Assembly (NCBI RefSeq): GCF_001278075.1
Contig: NZ_CP011340.1
Location: forward strand, 372,001-436,000
DNA from: Streptomyces pristinaespiralis
Lineage (GTDB): Bacteria > Actinomycetota > Actinomycetes > Streptomycetales > Streptomycetaceae
DNA: 64,000 nucleotides
Reading direction: 5' to 3'
The notes beneath the pieces were generated by a model. That model searched no databases, was not told where the DNA came from, and saw only the letters and a program-made list of their open reading frames with translations. The translations under genes and the position numbers were made by a program. Of the stretch, positions 37,791 to 46,155 are shown piece after piece. Every line of letters starts with the position of its first letter. Position 1 is the stretch's first letter.

Positions 37791-38924
37791 GGATGCCTCC
37801 TGGGCTGGTCGACGGCGGCGCGTGCGGCTCGCCCCGGGGACGGGCGGGAAGGCGGGACACTCCCCCGCCCGGCCGGGCGGCCGGTGCGCCCAGCCCACCG
37901 CGCCCCGCTCGAGAAACGGTCGACGTTCGCTCGCGACGCCACCGGGAACCACCGGCACCCCGCCCGAGCCGCTCCGCCCGCCTCTCGCCGCCCGGCACGG
38001 CAACGCCCTTCGGGCGGCGGGCGGTTGCACAGCCGCCCGCCTACCCACCGGGGCGGGCGGGCGCGCCGCATGCGGGATGACTCGCCGACGGGAACGGGCA
38101 CAGCCGCGCGGCCCGTGCGGGCCGGCGACGGCTCACGGCGGACGGGCAGCCGCGGCGGGCGCCCGGGGCGGCGCCTGGACGCCGAGCGGTGACAGGCCCG
38201 GCTCAGGCCGGGCGGGGGCCGGCGGATGCGGGGCGCTCACCAGCGGACGGTACGCGGCCTCACGGGCCGGGGCGGCAGGGTGCGAGGGGCGCAGTCGCGG
38301 ACCGGCGGGGCGGCGGGATGTCCGGCCGGTGCCCGGATGCCGAGAGGCTCGAGCTTCGGGCGCGGGCCGGGCGGATGCAGGCAGGGGCGGGTGCCGGGTA
38401 CGGGCGCTCCCCGGGGGCGCAGCCGCGGGAAGCGTCCGGGTGACAGGGCGTCCGGCGGTGAGTGGTGGCGTGCCGGGGGCGGGCGCGGGCCGGGGCGGGC
38501 GCGGGCCGGCGCGGGCCGGGCGGGCGGGTGCCGGGTACGGGCGCTCCCCGGGGGCGCAGCTGCGGGAAGCGTCCGGGTGACAGGGCGTCCGGCGGTGAGT
38601 GGTGGCGTGCCGGGGGCGGCCTGGCCGGGGCCTGGCGCGGGCCGGGCGGGTGGGTGCCGGCCGTATGCGGGGCGCTCGCCGGGCGAGGGGCGCTGTCGCG
38701 GGCTGCCGGGGGCGGCGGGGCCGCCCCGGTGGTGCCCGGACGCCGAGAGGGCCCGGGCCCGGGCGTGGCCGTGCGCGGGCCGGGCCGTGGGCGGGGCCGG
38801 GGCTGGGGCTGTCTGCCGGGGCGTGGTGGGTGTTTGTGTCCGGTCCTGCGTGGGCCCTTGTTCCTGCCGGGGGCGCGGGTGTGGTGGCGCTTCGCACGGG
38901 CCCCGGCAGGTGGGTGCCGGGGGT
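37791..38924. repeat. 1.1-kb gene-free region with a 137-bp-period direct repeat
   Basis: No convincing gene. A block of about 90 bp starting GTGCCGGGTACGGGCGCTCC occurs at 38391 and again at 38528, almost unchanged. Weaker relatives (GCGGGGCGCTC-) are at ~38229 and ~38665. Every frame is open because the DNA is nearly free of A/T. Confidence 0.65.
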
Positions 38925-39572
38925 TCAGGCGGCGTGGGCGGGGCGGGTGTGGGTGGTGGTGGGTGGGTGGGTGCGGTAGCGGGGGGTGTGGCCGGGTGGG
39001 ACGAGGGCGGGCAGCAGGGGCTGCCACAGGGCGTGGACGCGGTGGGCGAGTTCGGTGGGGGTCAGGCCGGTGCCGGCCAGGACGCCGATGCCGCAGACGG
39101 CGGCGGTCAGCAGGCTCTGGCCGCCTTCGCCCGCGGCGTCCTCGCGCAGGTCGCCGGCGGCGGCGGCCTGGCCGAGCAGCCGCAGGACCTCGGTGATCCA
39201 GGTCTGGTGGAAGTCGGTGGCGGCGGGGTGGCGGCCGGCGCGTTCGTTGGTGATGCGCAGTCCGGCGCGTACGACGGGGTCCTGGTAGAGGGCGTCGGCC
39301 AGCCAGTGGGTGAGGTCGATCAGTGCCTGCAGGGGGGCGGCGCCAGCCTCCCACTGCTGCTGGACGAAGTCGCACAGCAGTTGCCGGCCGCGTTCCTGGA
39401 CGGCGTCGGCCAGGCCTTCCTTGGAGGCGAAGTGGAAGTACAGCGCGCCTTTGGTCATGCCGGCGGCGCCGGCGATCTGGCCGAGTGTGGCACTGGCGTA
39501 GCCGTACCGGTCGAACATCTGGGCGCCCGCGAGGACCAGCCTGCGGCGGGTGCGCTCCGATCTGGCCTGCAT
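38925..39572 (-). CDS. TetR-family regulator, gamma-butyrolactone receptor-like
   Basis: A 215-residue TetR protein with an N-terminal HTH (~8-55: SERTRRRLVLAGAQMFDRYG, KGALYFHFASKEGLA) of the ArpA/ScbR type. The KGALYFHF signature is typical of butyrolactone receptors and pseudo-receptors. AAGGGG lies upstream of ATG 39572. It follows the second SARP on the same strand by 269 bp and may be co-transcribed. It is likely a PapR3/PapR5-type repressor. Whether it binds a signal or an antibiotic cannot be read. Confidence 0.88.
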   Translation of the reverse strand: MQARSERTRRRLVLAGAQMFDRYGYASATLGQIAGAAGMTKGALYFHFASKEGLADAVQERGRQLLCDFVQQQWEAGAAPLQALIDLTHWLADALYQDPVVRAGLRITNERAGRHPAATDFHQTWITEVLRLLGQAAAAGDLREDAAGEGGQSLLTAAVCGIGVLAGTGLTPTELAHRVHALWQPLLPALVPPGHTPRYRTHPPTTTHTRPAHAA

Positions 39573-39841
39573 CCCGGTTTCCCCTTTCTCTTCCCCGTTC
39601 ACCTGCCGGCCCTCCTTGTTTTCGGGCCGGCCCTTGCCCCTGGTGACCCCTGGCGCCTGCGCGCCGGCGGCGCGTGGGTGGTTGCCTCTGCCGAGGTCGG
39701 GTCTTGCTGTGTGGTCGGTACGCCCGTGCGGATCGCGTGCCGCGTGCCGCATCCGGTGGCCGGCCGCGTACCGGAATTCCGGACCCGGACCGTGGGCCCG
39801 ATTCCGGAGCCGGGTCGGCGCGGGCCGGGCCGGGGGTGGTG

Positions 39842-40744
39842 TCAGCCGGCCCGGCTCAGCCGCTCGCCGGTGCGGGGGGCGGGCTCGAGCTGTGGTTCGG
39901 GGTGGGCCATCAGGATCGAGCGCTGCAGGCGGCGCAGGGCGGCCGAGGGTTCCAGGCCCAGCTCGCGCACGAGGGCGGCGCGCAGCCGCTGGTAGACCTC
40001 CAGTGCCTCGCTGCGGCGGCCGGAGCGGTGCAGGGCGAGCATGAACTGGCCGTGCAGGTTCTCGTGGGTGCGGTAGCGGCTGACCAGGACGGTCAGTTCG
40101 CCCAGCAGCTCGCGGTGGCGGCCCAGGCGCAGGTCGGCCTCGATGCGCTGGTCCAGCGCGCACAGCCGGGTCTCCTCCAGGCGCCGTGCGTGCATCTCCA
40201 GCAGGACCCCGCTCTGCACCCCGGCCAGCGCGGAGCCGGTCCACAGCGCCAGTGCCTCCCGCAGCTGGCGGGCGGCGCCGGCGAAGTCCCCGGCGTCCAT
40301 CGCCCGGTATCCCTGCCCGGCCAGCAGCTCGAAGGTGCGCACGTCGCTGGTGCCGCCGGAGGTGTTCAGCAGATAGCCGCCCGGCGAGGTCACCAGCACG
40401 TCCTTGGCGCTGCGCCGCCCGCCCCGCGGCGTGCCGTGCCCGCCCCCCGCCACGGTGCCCGGCGGCGTGCCGGGCGGCGTGCCGGGCGGGGTGTCCGGCG
40501 GGGTGTCGTGGACCAGGGCCGCCGAGATCAGCTCCCGCAGCTGCAGGACGTAGGTCTGCAGCGTGGTGCGCGCGCTGCGCGGCGGCCGCTGCCCCCACAG
40601 CTCCTCGGTCAGCGACGCCACCGGCACCACCCGGTCGGCGTGCAGCGCCAGCAGGGCCAGCACCTGGCGCGGTTTGGGCGCCGTGGGGGTCACCGAGACC
40701 CCGTTCTCCCTGACGGCCAGCTCCCCCAGCACATCGATGTCCAC
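39842..40744 (-). CDS. SARP-family transcriptional activator (second copy)
   Basis: A 300-residue SARP with winged helix (~1-95) and activation domain, closely similar to the SARP at 20.4-21.3 kb (shared VTPTAPKPRQVLALLAL and LHRSGRR segments). GTG 40744 has AGGGGAG 6 nt upstream. Residues ~81-95 carry a PPGT repeat (PPDTPPGTPPGTPPGT), from a 12-bp DNA repeat near 40455-40505, between the two domains; the paralogue lacks it. Two ARE-like sites lie ~100-150 bp upstream. It probably activates cluster operons and is repressed by the receptor. Confidence 0.92.
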   Translation of the reverse strand: MDIDVLGELAVRENGVSVTPTAPKPRQVLALLALHADRVVPVASLTEELWGQRPPRSARTTLQTYVLQLRELISAALVHDTPPDTPPGTPPGTPPGTVAGGGHGTPRGGRRSAKDVLVTSPGGYLLNTSGGTSDVRTFELLAGQGYRAMDAGDFAGAARQLREALALWTGSALAGVQSGVLLEMHARRLEETRLCALDQRIEADLRLGRHRELLGELTVLVSRYRTHENLHGQFMLALHRSGRRSEALEVYQRLRAALVRELGLEPSAALRRLQRSILMAHPEPQLEPAPRTGERLSRAG

Positions 40745-40840
40745 GCCGTCTCCCCTGTGTCGAAATCACGCACACGCCTTCACCGCAGCACGCCGGCCGC
40801 AGCACACCCGGCCCGCGTGAGCAGCCGGACACCACCGAGT

Positions 40841-40863
40841 AAAAAACAGGACGGACGGTTTGT
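40841..40863. promoter_or_regulatory. ARE-like operator A upstream of second SARP
   Basis: AAACAGGACGGACGGTTT (40844-40861) is an imperfect inverted repeat with flanking AAA and GTC. It is adjacent to a second such site, about 100 bp before the SARP start. Confidence 0.6.
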
Positions 40864-40865
40864 CA

Positions 40866-40891
40866 ATACAAGACCGCTCGTGCTGTTTTCT
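40866..40891. promoter_or_regulatory. ARE-like operator B upstream of second SARP
   Basis: ACAAGACCGCTCGTGCTGTTTTCT (core 40871-40888) is an imperfect palindrome 27 bp from operator A, centre to centre. The spacing of about 2.5 helical turns would let two dimers bind. Confidence 0.6.
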
Positions 40892-41027
40892 GGGAGGTGT
40901 TTCGCGCCGCCGCATCCGAACGGCCCGACCGGAGTGGGGCGAAAACGGGGCGTAAGGGGGTGGTGCGGGCGGTCGGGTGGAGGCTGGCGTCCGGACGGGC
41001 GCCACAGGAAACAGGGCGGGTGGTCTG

Positions 41028-41651
41028 CTATTGGGGGGTGGGGGTGCCGTGCGGGCCGGCGGGGACGATGGGCAGGCCGGGGGCGAGGCGGGGCAGCATC
41101 AACTCCCAGAAGCCGGTGATCTTGCATGCGGACAGCCATTCGCGGTCCGCGGCGCCCAGCACCTCGAAGCCGACGGTGGCCGCGACGACGGCCGGCGCGG
41201 CACCGCGCGAGGACAGGCCCTCGGCCAGGTGGCCCTCCCGCTCGGCGTCGTGCAGCATCCGCTCGACCCAGCCCCGCCACACCCCGCGCAGGTCCGGGCC
41301 GCCGGGCCGGGACGGGTCCGCGCTCAGGTCGAACCCGGCCCGCACCACCACGTCGTCGGCCAGCGCGCCCATCAGCACATGGGTGGCGTCCACCAGCGCC
41401 TGCAGCGCCCCGCCCGGCAGCACCGGACCGGGCGCGATGATCACACCCAGCCGCTCGGCCGCCTCCTGCTCCACCGCCCGCGCCAGCGCGTTCTTGTTCT
41501 CGAAGTGGAAGTGCAGCGCCCCGTTGCTGACCCCGGCCCGGGCACTGATGACGGCCAGCGAAGCGGGCGCGAACCCCTCCCGCGCGAACACTTCGGCCGC
41601 GGCACGCACCAGCGCCTGCCGCGTGCGGGCCGCACGCTCCTGCTTGACCAT
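41028..41651 (-). CDS. TetR-family regulator, gamma-butyrolactone receptor-like (second)
   Basis: A 207-residue TetR protein. The HTH lies at ~4-50 (QERAARTRQALVRAAAEVFA, NGALHFHFENKNAL). Its C-terminal half is that of ScbR/ArpA-like proteins (ALVDATHVLMGAL, DVVVRAGFDLS). GAGGGG lies 9 nt before ATG 41651. A near-perfect ARE palindrome 144 bp upstream suggests auto- or cross-repression. Acidic changes around the helix-turn-helix (FENKN) set it apart from SpbR; a pseudo-receptor of the PapR5/BarB kind is likely. Confidence 0.88.
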   Translation of the reverse strand: MVKQERAARTRQALVRAAAEVFAREGFAPASLAVISARAGVSNGALHFHFENKNALARAVEQEAAERLGVIIAPGPVLPGGALQALVDATHVLMGALADDVVVRAGFDLSADPSRPGGPDLRGVWRGWVERMLHDAEREGHLAEGLSSRGAAPAVVAATVGFEVLGAADREWLSACKITGFWELMLPRLAPGLPIVPAGPHGTPTPQ

Positions 41652-41790
41652 CGCAGCGATCCCCTCACTGACGGACGGCGGACCGCACACACGCCCCGCC
41701 CCTTGCGCTCACCCCGCACGGCGGAGACCCGGACACCGGGCGGCACACGCCATGCCCCGCTCCCCCACCGGCCGCGGGACGACACCCAAG

Positions 41791-41820
41791 ATTAACAAAC
41801 CGCTTACGCGGTTTGTAAGT
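41791..41820. promoter_or_regulatory. Perfect ARE-like palindrome upstream of TetR gene
   Basis: ACAAACCGC and GCGGTTTGT are perfect 9-bp arms around TTAC (41795-41816). It is the best palindrome of the set and lies 144 bp upstream of the TetR start. Confidence 0.8.
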
Positions 41821-42326
41821 GGGTGAGGGGATTCCGCTGCATCCCCGCCCGCTCCGCCCCTGGCCACCCGCCCCGCACCCCGCGCACGGGGCCGGGAACC
41901 GGGACAGACGGCCCCCCGGGGACGGGGCCGTGTGTCCCGGGGACCACGCACCCGCCCCGACGCCCGGGACCGCACCCGCACCCGCACCCGCACCCCTGGG
42001 ACAGGCACGGCCCCGGGACGGGCACGGCCCCGCCGCACCCGCCGCACCGCGGGGCATCGGGGCGGCGGGGCCGGCGGTCAACCCCCGGGGCGCGGCGAAG
42101 AGTCCGGGCGCGGGCCTGTCCCGGGGGCCGCGGCGCGGGCCCTGCCCCCGGGCAGGCCCGGCCTGTCCCGGGGGGCAGGGCCCGGCCGGTCGGGGGCGGG
42201 CCCGGTCCGGCCTCGTCAGGGATCGCAGGCCCGCCCGGTCCGGTGCCGGGGGCGCGGTCCGGGGCGGGCCTCGTCAGGGGTTCGCAGGCCCGGCCCCCGG
42301 ACGAGGTCAGGGGTCGGTGTGGCGGG
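41821..42326. other. Gene-free stretch with strong hairpins
   Basis: No gene. Long GC hairpins lie at ~42117-42190 (GGGCCCTGCCCCCGGGCAGG and CGGGGGGCAGGGCCCGG). CCTCGTCAGGG..TCGCAGGCCC is duplicated near 42213 and 42269. The P450 gene ends leftward at 42327, so the hairpins may be its terminator. Confidence 0.5.
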
Positions 42327-43646
42327 TCAGGGGGTGGCCGGTGTGGTGGTGGGGGGTCCGAGGTGGACGGGCAGGGTGCGGTAGCCGCTGATGATGAACG
42401 ACTCGAGGGGCTGCAGGTCGCCGACCGGGCGGGCCAGGCGTATGCCGGGGAAGCGGGCGAAGAGCGCGGACAGGGCGATGGTGGCTTCCAGGCGGGCCAG
42501 CGGGGCGCCCAGGCAGTAGTGGACGCCGTGGCCGAAGGCGACGCTCTCGCCGTGCGGGCGCAGCAGGTCGAAGGTGTCGGCGTCCTTGCCGTGCCGGGCG
42601 GGGTCCAGGCCCGCGGCGGCGAAGGACACGATGATCACGTCGCCCTTGCGGATGAGGACGCCGTCCAGGTCGATGTCCTCGACGGCGTAGCGCAGGGGGA
42701 TGTAGGCGGCGGGGTTGTGGGTGCGCAGGGTCTCGGCGATCACGTCGGGCCAGTCGGCGCGGCCCGCGCGCAGGTGTTCGAGCTGGGCGGGCCGGGAGAG
42801 CAGGGCGGCGACCGCGTTGCTGATCAGGTTGCTGGTGGTCTCCTGGCCGGCGCCGATCATCAGGTTCAGGGTCGAGATCAGTTCCTGTTCGCTCAGCCGT
42901 TCCCCGCCGTCGCGGGCGGCGATCAGCGCGGAGGTCAGGTCGGGGCCGGGCTCGGCGCGCCGGCGGGCGACCAGCGCGGCCAGCAGTTCGGTCACCCGGT
43001 CCTGGGCCCGGGCCATCTCGTCGGCCGGTACCGAGGTGCCCAGAGTGGTGTCGATCGCCGCGCACAGGGCCTGCCGGTCGGGTCCTTCGACACCGAACAG
43101 TTCACAGATCACCCGCATCGGCAGCAGTTTCGCGAACGCCGTCCGCAGATCCACCACCCCCTCACCGCCATCGGCACCGGTGGGGGCGGTGGGGGTCATC
43201 TCGTCCAGCAGGGCGGCGGTGATCCGTTCGATCCGCGGCGCCAGTTCCCGGCTGCGGCGCGCGGTGAACGCCCCGGCCACCAGCCGCCGCAGCCGGGTGT
43301 GTTCCTCCCCGTAGGCGAACAGCATCGTGGGGGCCGACACCCAGTGGTACAGCGGCCACTGCGGCGTGATCCGCCCCTCGACGAACGCCGGCCAGTGCCG
43401 GCCCGCGTCCTTGGAGACCCGTCTGTCCGTCAACAGCCGCTTGAGCGGCTCGTGTCCGGTCACCGCCCACGCCCGCACCCCGCCGGGCAGCATCACCCGC
43501 GCGGCCGGCCCCCGCTCCCGCAGCATGGCCGCCTCTCCCGCCAGATCACGCCCCGTCACATCGAGCGCGTACGGACACCCCACCGACTCCCCACCCGACT
43601 CCACATCCACATCCACGTCCACATCCACGTCCGTGTCGATCTCCAT
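42327..43646 (-). CDS. Cytochrome P450 near the autoregulator receptor locus
   Basis: A 439-residue bacterial P450. Heme motif [10 protein letters not shown] (Cys ~378), ExxR in AETLR, I-helix [11 protein letters not shown] with the acid-alcohol pair intact (Glu-Thr). AAGGGGAG is 8 nt before ATG 43646. A DVDVDV run (~5-14), from a 6-bp DNA repeat, forms the N-terminus. The gene lies 1.45 kb from the receptor gene and acyl-CoA oxidase. In Streptomyces avermitilis the avenolide locus holds the same three: cyp17, avaR1 and aco. A role in making a butenolide signal is therefore proposed; tailoring of the antibiotic is the alternative. Confidence 0.88.
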   Translation of the reverse strand: MEIDTDVDVDVDVDVESGGESVGCPYALDVTGRDLAGEAAMLRERGPAARVMLPGGVRAWAVTGHEPLKRLLTDRRVSKDAGRHWPAFVEGRITPQWPLYHWVSAPTMLFAYGEEHTRLRRLVAGAFTARRSRELAPRIERITAALLDEMTPTAPTGADGGEGVVDLRTAFAKLLPMRVICELFGVEGPDRQALCAAIDTTLGTSVPADEMARAQDRVTELLAALVARRRAEPGPDLTSALIAARDGGERLSEQELISTLNLMIGAGQETTSNLISNAVAALLSRPAQLEHLRAGRADWPDVIAETLRTHNPAAYIPLRYAVEDIDLDGVLIRKGDVIIVSFAAAGLDPARHGKDADTFDLLRPHGESVAFGHGVHYCLGAPLARLEATIALSALFARFPGIRLARPVGDLQPLESFIISGYRTLPVHLGPPTTTPATP

Positions 43647-45100
43647 GGCCAACTCCCCTTCCGTCCAGGCTCCCTCGGAACCCGCGCCCCACGGCGCGCA
43701 CCGCCACCCTGCCCACCCCCGCACCCCCGCACCCCACCCCCACCCCCCGACCCCAAGGTCCCGGCGCCCCGGGCCCCGACCCCCAGGGGCGACCGGACGA
43801 CAGACCGGCCGGTGCGGCGCAGCCCAGGACCCCACCGGGCCGACACAGCAGGAACAGCAGGACAGCGGGACGGCGGGACGCGGCGGTACGGAGTGGTACG
43901 GCGGGCGGACCCTCGAGCTGTGCGAACCGTGCGGGACGGGCGGGACGGCGGGACGGCGGGCGGAACTCTCGAGCTGTGCGGGGCGGGCGGGTTGGTGGAC
44001 GCGGCGCAGCCGCGCCCACCCCCGGGACCGGCCGCACGGACACACCACCCTGCAGGAACGGACTCCCCCGGGTGTTCCAGCCCCGAGACACGACACAGGC
44101 CACGGCGGGCGCTCGCGGCCGGAGGCCGCCTGCCGGCACGGCGGCCCGCTGCCGCGCCGACACCAGAGCGCGCCCGGACCAAAAGGCCCAACAGGCGGTG
44201 CAGCGGCGGTGTCGCCAGGCCGCTACGCCGGCGCACAGGCCCGACAACGGTGACGCGGCCAAGACGGCCCCGGTACGCGGCAGGCGGCGAACACGCGGGC
44301 CTCAGCGCCCCGGACAGACCCTCCGGCCGGGACACGGGCCAACGGCGAACAAGCCGCGCACGACCCGCCCAAGGGAGCCGGCCGTGCACGCGGCCGGGAG
44401 CGGGAACGGCCCGCCCGAAGACCGGAGGAACAAGGCACGGACCCTGGAGCAGCCCGGCCCCACCACGACGCTCCGCCACCACGAAGCCCGAGGCACGACG
44501 GCGACGCCACAGGACCGCAGGTACAGCCCGCAAGACCGGCCCCGGACCGGGCACAGCAGCCGCGAGCACGGCGAAACTGCCGCACCCGTCGGGAAGACGC
44601 CCACAAACCGGCCCGCAGGCGGGCAGGCCGACACCACGACAGCGGCGGACCGGGAAATGCCCACAACCCCGGCCCCGCCCGGGGCATGGCCGGCGGAGCG
44701 GAGGCACGAAGACACGGCCGCCCTCCAAGCCCATGGGGCGCGGCCCAGGCCGGGACACAACGAAGACACGGCCGCCCCCAGGCCCGGCCGGTGGGCGGGT
44801 GCATGACCGCTGCCGCCTCCGTGGCCGGTGGGCGGGTGCGGGACCAAATGACCGCGGCCGCCCGGGGATCCCGGACGGCGAAGCAACCCCGGCCCCTCCC
44901 GGGGCGTGGCCGGCGGAGCGAAGGCACGAAGACACGGCCGCCCCCAAGCATGGGGCGCGGCCCAGACCGGAACACAACGAAGACACGGCCGCCCCCAGGC
45001 CCGGCCGGTGGGCGGTGCGGGACGAAACGACGGCGGCCGCCCGGGGGTCCGGACGGCGGCAAGGAAGACGGGAGAAGAAGGGGCGGGTGGGTGGGGTGGG
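43647..45100. repeat. 1.45-kb gene-free region with a 221-bp-period direct repeat
   Basis: No credible gene. A block of ~120 bp starting AGGCACGAAGACACGGCCGC is at 44701 and repeats at 44922. Within each copy GAAGACACGGCCGCCC occurs twice. Each block is preceded by CCGGGGCRTGGCCGGCGGAG. CTCGAGCTGTGCG is duplicated at ~43912 and 43968. The region lies between the receptor and P450 genes, both leftward. Confidence 0.65.
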
Positions 45101-45787
45101 TCAGTGGGCGGCGGGCTGGGGGGCCGCGTCGCGGCGGCGGACGGCCTCTTCGTAGGCAAGGACACCGCGGCCGGGAGAGAAGTCCAGGCGTACCAGCACC
45201 CCGGGCACCGCGATCGCCGTCATCAGGAACCGGTACAGATCGGCGACCCGTTCGGTCATGTCCTGCCGGCCGGTCATGATGTTCGACAGCACCTGCACCC
45301 CGGTGAACGCGCCCACGAACGTCTTGGCCGCCCCCACCAGATCCACGTGCGGCAGGATCTCCCCCGCCGCCTGCGCCTGCTCGAACAGATCCTGCGTCTG
45401 CTCCATCCACGCCTGCATCGGCACCCGACGGTCCAGCCCGTCCCGCAGCGCCCCCTGCTCCACCGTCAGCCGCACACTGCCCCGCACGATCGGGTCCCCG
45501 GTGTCCCGGCGCAGCAGATGCGCCAGCAAAAGCGCCCGGTCCACCGCCGTCTGCAGCATCAACTCACCCTCAGGCAGGTCCGGCAACGCGTGGACCTGCT
45601 CCGCCAGCACCCCCTGCGCCAGCTCCTCCTTCGAGGCGAAGTGGAAATACAACGCCCCCTTCGTCAGACCCGACCGCTTGAGGATCTCGGAGATGGTCGC
45701 CGCCTCGTAACCGACCTCGTCGAACACCTCGGCCGCCGCCACCAAAATCGCCCGCCGCGTCCTCACGGCCCGCTCCTGCCGCGCCAT
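45101..45787 (-). CDS. spbR: Gamma-butyrolactone-type autoregulator receptor, SpbR-like
   Basis: A 228-residue TetR-family receptor. It starts MARQERAVRTRRAILVAAAE, and KGALYFHFASKEELAQGVL completes the HTH. The C-terminal ligand domain keeps LLRRDTGDPIVRGSVRLTVEQ and MQAWMEQTQDL, typical of true receptors (SpbR, FarA, BarA). ATG 45787 has GGAGG 8 nt upstream; upstream in-frame ATGs lack an SD. It would repress its own gene, the divergent oxidase and the SARP genes until the signal binds. Three ARE-like sites lie between it and the oxidase. No AfsA-type synthase is in the window. Confidence 0.92.
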   Translation of the reverse strand: MARQERAVRTRRAILVAAAEVFDEVGYEAATISEILKRSGLTKGALYFHFASKEELAQGVLAEQVHALPDLPEGELMLQTAVDRALLLAHLLRRDTGDPIVRGSVRLTVEQGALRDGLDRRVPMQAWMEQTQDLFEQAQAAGEILPHVDLVGAAKTFVGAFTGVQVLSNIMTGRQDMTERVADLYRFLMTAIAVPGVLVRLDFSPGRGVLAYEEAVRRRDAAPQPAAH

Positions 45788-45820
45788 CACCACCACCTCC
45801 GACATCCCCGCACTCAACGA

Positions 45821-45847
45821 AAAGAAACCGGCGGGTTCGTATCTTAG
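45821..45847. promoter_or_regulatory. ARE-like operator 1 between receptor and oxidase genes
   Basis: AAAGAAACCGGCGGGTTCGT followed by ATCTTAG. The same pattern (AAACCGGYGGGTWCGTATCTT) recurs at 46078. It lies 34 bp upstream of the receptor start, suited to autorepression. Confidence 0.7.
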
Positions 45848-45923
45848 CAGCCCAGCGCCCTACGGCCAGCCCGTGACCGCACCTCGGCCCCGTCACCGTG
45901 CACCGACCCGTAAACACTCCGCA

Positions 45924-45949
45924 ACCAAACCACCATGGCGGTTTTAGTT
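45924..45949. promoter_or_regulatory. ARE-like operator 2 between receptor and oxidase genes
   Basis: AAACCACCATGGCGGTTT (45927-45944) is an inverted repeat, eight of nine arm positions matching, in A/T-rich DNA. Confidence 0.65.
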
Positions 45950-46036
45950 ACGGGACCCAAAGGTCCCTTTCAAGCGGAATGATCGCGTCCGACCAGCAGT
46001 GGAACCCGGCATATGCCGTCACCACAGCCCTCGAGT

Positions 46037-46050
46037 GTGACGCACGTCAC
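46037..46050. promoter_or_regulatory. Crp-like palindrome
   Basis: GTGACGCACGTCAC is a perfect 6-bp-arm inverted repeat. It fits the GTG-N6-GNCAC pattern reported for Streptomyces Crp. It lies ~106 bp before the oxidase start and 21 bp before operator 3. Binding is inferred only. Confidence 0.45.
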
Positions 46051-46070
46051 CCTGAAACCCGCTCAACGCC

Positions 46071-46102
46071 TTGAAAACAAAACCGGTGGGTACGTATCTT
46101 TG
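46071..46102. promoter_or_regulatory. ARE-like operator 3 upstream of acyl-CoA oxidase
   Basis: AAAACCGGTGGGTACGTATC with flanking TTGAAAACA and TTTGG. On the other strand it reads AAGATACGTACCCACCGGTT, a classical autoregulatory element shape. It is 54 bp upstream of the oxidase ATG. Confidence 0.75.
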
Positions 46103-46155
46103 GGGCCCTGCGCATCCCTAGACCACCGGACGACCCCTATCCCACGGGAGAGGCC

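Noticed and set aside
41823..45155. 1,110-codon + strand frame spanning the P450 and repeats
   Set aside because: It runs antisense to a clear P450 and through non-coding repeats with no recognisable domain.
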